Source of the DNA: Clostridiales bacterium
Lineage (GTDB): Bacteria; Bacillota; Clostridia; Oscillospirales; Oscillospiraceae
Reading direction: 5' to 3'
Length of the DNA stretch: 64,000 nucleotides
Assembly (NCBI GenBank): GCA_022764045.1
Contig: JALERU010000014.1
Coordinates: forward strand, 22,138 to 86,137
The position numbers and the translations under genes are program-made. The notes beneath the pieces were generated by a model. That model saw only the letters and a list, made by a program, of their open reading frames with translations. It did no database searches and was not told the DNA's origin. Below, piece after piece: positions 59,049 through 64,000 of the stretch. Each line of letters starts with the position of its first letter. Positions within the stretch are counted from its first letter, which is position 1.

Positions 59049-60328
59049 TGGTCTGCCTCCCCGGGCCGGATGACGATAAGGGAGGTCTGCTCAGGTTTTA
59101 CCCAGGCGCGGATGAAGTCCTCCGCATCCTGACGGGTCAGGCTGTCGTAAATCTCCGGGAAGGTCCAGGGGTCTTGATTGGAAAAATAGCCCTGGGCTTG
59201 CTCCACGCAGAGGTTTTCAAAGGAGTTTAGTCCCCGGACATAGGCGCCGTAGGCGGCTTTTTTCAGCCGCTGGAAGAGGGCTTCGTCAATCCCCTCTTTG
59301 GCGATCCGCGCTCCTTCTGCCAGGATGGCGTCCCGCACGCCCTCGGGGTCCTTGGTCTCGCCTCCGGCCATCAGAAAGGCGCAGCCGGGATAATCAATAT
59401 AGCCGCAGTAAAAGCTGCTGTCGATCATCCCCTGCTCATACAGCCGGTTGTACAGGGGGCTGGAGCTGCCCGCCATGGCCTCACAGGCCAAATCGCCCAG
59501 CAGACGCTGGCGGAGCTGAGCCGGGCCATCTCCGGCGGGCTGGCACTTGATCCCCAGCTGGAGCAGCGGAGCGGACACCGCCATCACGCGGCTGTTTTCC
59601 CGAGCAAAGACCTCTTTGGGCTCGTTCTCGCCGCAGTCTCTGGGGATGGGAGGCTTGGCCTCTTTGGGGAGAATTTCCCGGGCCATCTGGCACACTCGCT
59701 CCGGGTCCACATTTCCCGCCACACACAGGACCATGTTGGAGGGTGTGTAGAAAGCCTCGTGGCACTGATATAGCGTCTCTGCCGTAATCTGGGCGATGGA
59801 CTCCACGGAACCGGCCACAGAGTTGCGGACGGGGTGGTTTTGATAGAGGGCTTCTAGCAGCATGTGGTAGGACTGCCAGCCGGGCCGGTCCTCGATCATG
59901 CGGATCTCCTGGCCAATGATGCCCTGCTCCTTTTCCACGCTTTCCTTGGTGAAGTACGGCACGGAGACAAATTCCAGCAGGGTCTTGAGGTTCTCCCAGA
60001 ACTGGTCGGTACACTCAAAATGATAGCCGGTGATGGCCGTGCTGGTAAAGGCGTTGGGGGATGCCCCGGTGGCAGAGAGGGTCTGCAAGGCGTTGCCCCC
60101 GTCGGGGGTGTCGAACATCTTGTGCTCCAGGTAGTGGGCAATCCCCATGGGGGTGTCCAACCACTGGCCGTTTAACTGAAACCGGGTGTCCATCCCGCCG
60201 TAGCGGGTGGCGAAAAAGGCGTAGCACTTGCCAAAATCGGGCTTGGGGAAGACAAAGACCCGCAGACCGTTTTCCAAGGTTTCCTCATACAGAGTCTCCC
60301 CGATCCGTTCATACCTGTGCTTGACCAT
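59045..60328 (-). CDS. M16 family zinc metallopeptidase (YmfH-like, active subunit)
   Basis: 427 residues. The inverted zinc motif is intact: HYLEH in MGIAHYLEHKMFDTPDGGNAL, with the downstream Glu in the EQGIIGQEIRMIEDRPGW region. Two M16 lobes follow. YmfH-type proteins form pairs with a YmfF-type partner, process peptides or act in peptide or lantibiotic maturation. It overlaps the upstream inactive-type M16 gene by 20 bases and lgt by four. Confidence 0.92.
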   Translation of the reverse strand: MVKHRYERIGETLYEETLENGLRVFVFPKPDFGKCYAFFATRYGGMDTRFQLNGQWLDTPMGIAHYLEHKMFDTPDGGNALQTLSATGASPNAFTSTAITGYHFECTDQFWENLKTLLEFVSVPYFTKESVEKEQGIIGQEIRMIEDRPGWQSYHMLLEALYQNHPVRNSVAGSVESIAQITAETLYQCHEAFYTPSNMVLCVAGNVDPERVCQMAREILPKEAKPPIPRDCGENEPKEVFARENSRVMAVSAPLLQLGIKCQPAGDGPAQLRQRLLGDLACEAMAGSSSPLYNRLYEQGMIDSSFYCGYIDYPGCAFLMAGGETKDPEGVRDAILAEGARIAKEGIDEALFQRLKKAAYGAYVRGLNSFENLCVEQAQGYFSNQDPWTFPEIYDSLTRQDAEDFIRAWVKPEQTSLIVIRPGEADQ

Positions 60329-61613
60329 GGTTCTCCTCCTTTCCCCGCAGGGTGTAAATGCTGTCTAACCGAACCGCCTGGGCAACTCGAATCACTTGCT
60401 CCAGGGAAACATTGCCCACTTCCTCCGCCAGTTCCTCCGGGGCAAATTCCGTGCCGGAGACGAAGCGGTTGAGCCAGTATTCCTCCAGCCGTCCTTGGGC
60501 ATCCAAGGTGGTGCGCAGGCTGCCCACTACAGAGCGTCGGGCGGCCTCAAATTCCTCTTGGGTGATTTCCCCCTTTTGGCAGGCCTTTAGTTGGGCCAGG
60601 ATCTCATCCTCTGCTTGTTGGAAGTTGGCAAACTCCACGCCCGAATAAACCTGAAGCAGCCCCTTGTTCTGGGCCAGAGAAGAGCTGGCGAAGTAGCACA
60701 GGGAGAGCTTTTCCCGCACGTTGAGGAAAAGTTTCGAGTTGGTGGTGCCGCCGTAGACGGCGTTGAACAGCAGGCCCTGGGCCACGGCTTCCCGGCTCTG
60801 GAACCCGCCGCCGGTGCGGAAGCCCAGAATCAGCTTGCCTTGGCCCACATCCATGGCGTCCTGGAAGCGGCGGACCTCCCCTTTGGGGGCTTGCACGACC
60901 TGTGTTTGGGGGACTTCGCGGCGCTGGGTTTTCGGTAAGGTGGAAAATGCCTGGCGGAAAGCCTGTTCCACCCGGGCGGGATCGGCGGAGCCGCAGTAAT
61001 AGAGATAGACCGGGGCGGTTTCCAAAACCTCCCGGTACCGGGCGTATAAGCGCTCGCCGGTGATCGCCCGGACCTGTTCCTCTGTGCCCAGCTTGTCCAG
61101 GCCGTAGGCCTCCCCTTCGCACATCAGGGTGCGCAGGCGGGACAGGGAATACTGGAGCTTATCATTGACCTGGCCCCGGATCTTGTTCACCAGGTTTTCT
61201 TTTTCACTCTCCACATAAGCCGGCAGGAAGGTCTTGCCTTCCCCGGCAGGGGCTAAGACGAGCTCTCCCAGCAGCGAAGCAGCGTTTTCCAGAATGTTGG
61301 CGCCCTCGGGCACAAAGGCATCGTCCAAAAAGCTGCCCCAGAAGCCCAGGCACTGGACCTCTCCTTTCTTGCGCAGAATGGGCTCAATGCCGCCGCCATA
61401 TAAGTCATCCAACGCTGCCGACAAAGCCTCCAGATCCGGATAACGCTGGGTGCCCCGGCGCAGGACCTTGGGCAGCAAGGCATTGAGGGAGGCATGTTCC
61501 GCCGTCAGGGGTTCCAGAAAGGTCACCGACAGCATGGAGGTTTTGAATTTATTGGTCTGAACCGCCCGGAGCGTCACCCCGGGGGCCAGAAGAAGTTCCG
61601 TCATTGGGAGCAT
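60309..61613 (-). CDS. M16 family peptidase-like protein (YmfF-like, inactive-type subunit)
   Basis: 434 residues with the two-lobe M16 fold (SVTFLEPLTAEHASLNALLPKVLRRG, LDDLYGGGIEPILRKKG). At the place of the HxxEH zinc site it has no such motif (the matching segment is ASLNALLPKVL), so it should be the non-catalytic partner of the active M16 protein encoded next. Such two-gene M16 pairs are common in Firmicutes. ATG 61613 has AAAGGAGGGCAAG and begins the operon. Confidence 0.88.
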   Translation of the reverse strand: MLPMTELLLAPGVTLRAVQTNKFKTSMLSVTFLEPLTAEHASLNALLPKVLRRGTQRYPDLEALSAALDDLYGGGIEPILRKKGEVQCLGFWGSFLDDAFVPEGANILENAASLLGELVLAPAGEGKTFLPAYVESEKENLVNKIRGQVNDKLQYSLSRLRTLMCEGEAYGLDKLGTEEQVRAITGERLYARYREVLETAPVYLYYCGSADPARVEQAFRQAFSTLPKTQRREVPQTQVVQAPKGEVRRFQDAMDVGQGKLILGFRTGGGFQSREAVAQGLLFNAVYGGTTNSKLFLNVREKLSLCYFASSSLAQNKGLLQVYSGVEFANFQQAEDEILAQLKACQKGEITQEEFEAARRSVVGSLRTTLDAQGRLEEYWLNRFVSGTEFAPEELAEEVGNVSLEQVIRVAQAVRLDSIYTLRGKEENHGQAQV

Positions 61614-61749
61614 AGGCTTGCCCTCCTTTTGCTTGGTATTTTCCTATCATCTTAAATAGTATTTTACCATAATTTATGAGAATGTAAAGGACTGCCAAAA
61701 GTCATAAGAAAATCCTTTCCCAAAGAACAGGATTTTATCCAAATGCCTC

Positions 61750-61778
61750 TTGACAAAATCCGTCATCTGGGGTAGGAT
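61750..61778 (+). promoter_or_regulatory. Promoter of the ylxM-ffh-rpsP operon
   Basis: -35 TTGACA (61750-61755), a 17-bp spacer and -10 TAGGAT (61773-61778), 55 bases before ylxM. Confidence 0.8.
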
Positions 61779-61832
61779 AGTCACTGTTGTAAAGGAAATC
61801 AGCTTTACACTTTGGGGAAGGGAGGGCACTCC

Positions 61833-62201
61833 ATGAAAAATCAGGCTTACCGAATGGCAATGCTCTACGATTTTTATGGCGATCTGCTCACCCCCCGTCA
61901 GAAGGAGTTTTACGACCTGTATTATAACGACGACCTGTCCCTGGCGGAGATCGCCGAGAATTACGACATCACTCGCCAGGGCGTTCGGGACATCATTGTC
62001 CGGGCGGAAAAGACCTTGGAGGATATTGAGGAAAAAACAGGTCTCATCCAGCGCTACCACCGCACACGGGCAACTACCGCGGTCCTTCGCGGCTTGCACG
62101 ACCAGTTTCTGGCGCTGAACCAAACCAAGTTTGGCGACCGGGATTTGGACGACCTGTGCCGGCAGCTCAGCGACGCCATCGACGATTTGGAGAGGGAGTG
62201 A
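61833..62201 (+). CDS. ylxM: YlxM/p13 family DNA-binding protein (UPF0122), SRP-associated
   Basis: 122 residues. YRMAMLYDFYGDLLTPRQKEF, YNDDLSLAEIAENYDITRQGV and VRDIIVRAEKTLEDIEEKTGL form a sigma-factor-region-4-like helix-turn-helix typical of YlxM. It is encoded next to ffh in nearly all Firmicutes and in streptococci associates with SRP components and stimulates GTPase activity. ATG 61833 has GGGAGGGCACTCC before it. It lies four bases before ffh. Confidence 0.95.
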   Translation: MKNQAYRMAMLYDFYGDLLTPRQKEFYDLYYNDDLSLAEIAENYDITRQGVRDIIVRAEKTLEDIEEKTGLIQRYHRTRATTAVLRGLHDQFLALNQTKFGDRDLDDLCRQLSDAIDDLERE

Positions 62202-62205
62202 GTGC

Positions 62206-63564
62206 ATGGCATTTGAAGGATTAACAGAAAAACTCTCCTCCGCGTTCAAAAAACTGCGGAACAAGGGCCGCCTCACTGAGGCCGATGTCAAGGAAGCCAT
62301 GCGGGAGATCCGTCTGGCCCTGTTAGAGGCTGACGTCAGCTACAAGGTGGTCAAGGACTTTATCAAAAGCGTCACCGAAAAGGCCGTAGGCGCCGAGGTA
62401 CTGGAAAGCCTCACCCCTGCCCAGGCCATCGTTAAAATCGTAAACCAGGAGCTGGTCACCCTGATGGGCGGCGACAGCACCAAAATTACCATTGCCTCCC
62501 AGCCCCCCACCGTGGTGATGATGGTGGGTCTCCAGGGCGCCGGTAAAACCACCAACGCCGCCAAGCTGGCCGGCCTTATGCGCAAGCAAAACGGCAAGCG
62601 CCCCCTGCTGGCTGCCTGCGATATCTATCGCCCCGCTGCCATTCAGCAGTTGGAAGTGGTGGGCAAGCAGCTGGACATTCCCGTCTTTCAGATGGGCCAG
62701 GAAAACCCCGTCACCATCGCCCAGGCTGCCATTGAGCACGCCAAAAAGCACGGCAACGACATGGTCTTCCTGGATACCGCCGGCCGTCTCCATGTGGACG
62801 AGGCTCTGATGGAAGAACTCTGTTCCATCAAGGAAGCGGTAAGCCCCAGCGAAATCCTGCTGGTGGTAGACGCCATGATCGGCCAGGACGCTGTGAACGC
62901 CGCCAAGGCCTTCGACGAGGCCCTGGACATCGACGGTGTGGTCCTCACCAAGCTGGACGGCGACGCCCGGGGCGGTGCGGCTCTGTCCATCAAGGCAGTC
63001 ACCGGCAAGCCCATCAAATTTGTCGGCATGGGCGAAAAGCTGGACAACATCGAGGTGTTCCACCCCGATCGGATGGCTTCCCGCATCCTGGGGATGGGCG
63101 ATGTGCTCAGCCTCATTGAAAAGGCTGAGCAGCAATTCGATATGCAAAAGGCCCAGGAGCTGGCAGAAAAGTTGAAAAAGAACCGCTTCACCTTGCAGGA
63201 CTATTACGACCAGTTGGTCCAGGTAAAGGGAATGGGCTCCATGGAGGAACTGCTGGGTATGATGCCCGGCCTGAACGCCAAAGCACTGGAGGGGGCCAGC
63301 ATCAATGAGAAGGCCCTCACCCGCACCGAGGCCATCATCCTCTCTATGACGCCCCAGGAGCGGGAAAATCCCTCCATCCTCAACAGCAGCCGGAAAAAGC
63401 GTATCGCCGCCGGCTGTGGGCTGCAGGTGGTGGATGTTAACCGTCTGCTGAAGGAATTTAACATGATGCAGCAAATGACCAAGCAGATGACCAAGCTCTC
63501 CGGCAAGCGCCGGAAAGGGAAATTCGGCAAATTCCCCGGCGGAATGCCCGGTCTCCCCTTTTAA
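62206..63564 (+). CDS. ffh: Signal recognition particle protein Ffh
   Basis: A 452-residue SRP54 GTPase that targets nascent membrane proteins. N-domain LTEKLSSAFKKLRNKG, G-domain motifs GLQGAGKTTNAAKLA (G1), DTAGRLHVDEALM (G3), TKLDGDARGGAALS (G4 and closing loop), and a Met-rich M-domain from about residue 300 (MGSMEELLGMMPGLN, MMQQMTKQMTKLSGK). The frame is open 25 codons earlier within ylxM, but ATG 62206 with GAGAGGGAGTGAG fits. Downstream are rpsP and khpA. Confidence 0.98.
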   Translation: MAFEGLTEKLSSAFKKLRNKGRLTEADVKEAMREIRLALLEADVSYKVVKDFIKSVTEKAVGAEVLESLTPAQAIVKIVNQELVTLMGGDSTKITIASQPPTVVMMVGLQGAGKTTNAAKLAGLMRKQNGKRPLLAACDIYRPAAIQQLEVVGKQLDIPVFQMGQENPVTIAQAAIEHAKKHGNDMVFLDTAGRLHVDEALMEELCSIKEAVSPSEILLVVDAMIGQDAVNAAKAFDEALDIDGVVLTKLDGDARGGAALSIKAVTGKPIKFVGMGEKLDNIEVFHPDRMASRILGMGDVLSLIEKAEQQFDMQKAQELAEKLKKNRFTLQDYYDQLVQVKGMGSMEELLGMMPGLNAKALEGASINEKALTRTEAIILSMTPQERENPSILNSSRKKRIAAGCGLQVVDVNRLLKEFNMMQQMTKQMTKLSGKRRKGKFGKFPGGMPGLPF

Positions 63565-63629
63565 ATCATTGGATTGGTATCCGTTTCGGCGGTTCCATAG
63601 ATATGTAATTCATTTGGAGGTGAAAGGAC

Positions 63630-63869
63630 ATGGTTAAGATCAGACTTCGCAGAATGGGCTCCAAGAAGAACCCCTTCTATCGCATCGTGGTTGCAGACTC
63701 TCGTTATCCCCGCAACGGTCGCTTCATTGAGGAGATCGGCACTTACGATCCCCTGCAGGAGCCCGCTGCCATCAACGTGGACGCCGAGCGCGCTCAGGCT
63801 TGGATTAAGACCGGCGCTCAGCCCACTGAGACCGTGAAGGCTCTGCTGAAAAAGGCCAACGCCATCTGA
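63630..63869 (+). CDS. rpsP: 30S ribosomal protein S16
   Basis: A 79-residue S16: [41 protein letters not shown] and the C-terminal [21 protein letters not shown] cover the whole family length. It is an assembly protein of the small subunit. GGAGGTGAAAGG is its ribosome binding site. The ffh-rpsP-khpA order is the conserved Firmicute cluster, which usually goes on to rimM and trmD beyond the window. Confidence 0.98.
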   Translation: MVKIRLRRMGSKKNPFYRIVVADSRYPRNGRFIEEIGTYDPLQEPAAINVDAERAQAWIKTGAQPTETVKALLKKANAI

Positions 63870-63881
63870 TTTGGAGGGCAC

Positions 63882-64000
63882 ATGAAGGACTTGCTCACTT
63901 ATATCGCCCAAAATCTGGTGGAACACCCCCAGGCCGTGGACGTACAGGAGACGGAAACGGACGGTAATGTTGTGCTTGAGCTCCGGGTCGATCCCAGTGA
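63882..64000 (+). CDS. khpA: KH-domain RNA-binding protein KhpA (partial, cut by window edge)
   Basis: The first 39 codons are visible: MKDLLTYIAQNLVEHPQAV, then VVLELRVDPSD at the edge. This is the start of KhpA (YlqC), a small KH-domain RNA-binding protein of about 75-80 residues that partners KhpB in post-transcriptional regulation. The GxxG loop lies outside the window. It follows rpsP by 12 bases with TTGGAGGGCAC before the ATG. Confidence 0.93.
   Translation, partial: MKDLLTYIAQNLVEHPQAVDVQETETDGNVVLELRVDPS

Noticed and set aside
62323..63474. 383-codon open frame antisense to ffh
   Set aside because: ffh has all GTPase motifs and the M-domain; the antisense frame is a shadow.

Overview
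The window looks like a chromosome segment of a GC-rich, spore-forming Firmicute of class Clostridia, most likely in the Oscillospiraceae/Ruminococcaceae (Flavonifractor/Lawsonibacter-like). This rests on gene content and order: cotJ spore-coat genes, a YlbJ/SpoVV protein, a CwlD-like amidase, T-box leaders, a perfect CIRCE element, and the gene orders asp23-nusB-xseAB-ispA-dxs-tlyA-nadK-argR-recN and ylxM-ffh-rpsP-khpA. I saw no phage, IS transposase, CRISPR array, rRNA or tRNA. The genus is inference.

Layout. 1-10 kb is a transporter region: a MATE pump divergent from its PadR regulator, a VanZ-like protein, an ABC exporter, and a marR-adaptor-RND efflux operon. 10-14.5 kb is a tight minus-strand operon (glutamine amidotransferase-like, Smr, thioesterase, radical SAM, two COG0523 metallochaperone GTPases). 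14.7-16.7 kb is groES-groEL under CIRCE. 16.8-22.2 kb holds an rRNA methyltransferase, a CBS/CorC membrane protein, radA and a cell-wall amidase. 22.4-23.0 kb is a fused cotJA/cotJB gene followed by a stub of cotJC. 23.2-26.7 kb is a plus-strand envelope operon (glycolipid glycosyltransferase, deacetylase, flippase-like protein, VanZ). 26.7-32.1 kb is a Bce-type peptide-antibiotic sensing and detoxification module with a TraX-like gene inside it. 32.4-38.6 kb holds apbE, ylbJ and the nnrD-lipoprotein-alr-mazF cluster. 38.7-46.8 kb contains two T-box-controlled aminoacyl-tRNA synthetase units (pheST and tyrS) flanking ireB and an AraC-EamA-DUF2000 operon. 47-57 kb is the recN-to-asp23 housekeeping operon, 57-61.6 kb is folD, lgt and a pair of M16 peptidases, and the right edge is ylxM-ffh-rpsP-khpA, the last cut off by the window.

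The most unusual points are: (i) a COG0523 GTPase that lacks the CxCC metal motif but carries a C-terminal domain resembling the YcgQ/TIGR03943 family, paired with a His-rich COG0523 protein; (ii) a CotJA-CotJB fusion next to a 37-codon CotJC remnant; (iii) two inverted copies of a multi-hairpin, MITE-like element, one of which supplies the alr stop codon and occupies the place where a MazF antitoxin would be expected; (iv) duplicated 13-bp palindromes between the MATE and PadR genes; (v) an in-phase series of TTGACA-containing repeats in an otherwise empty intergenic region. No wholly unknown multi-gene system was identified with confidence.
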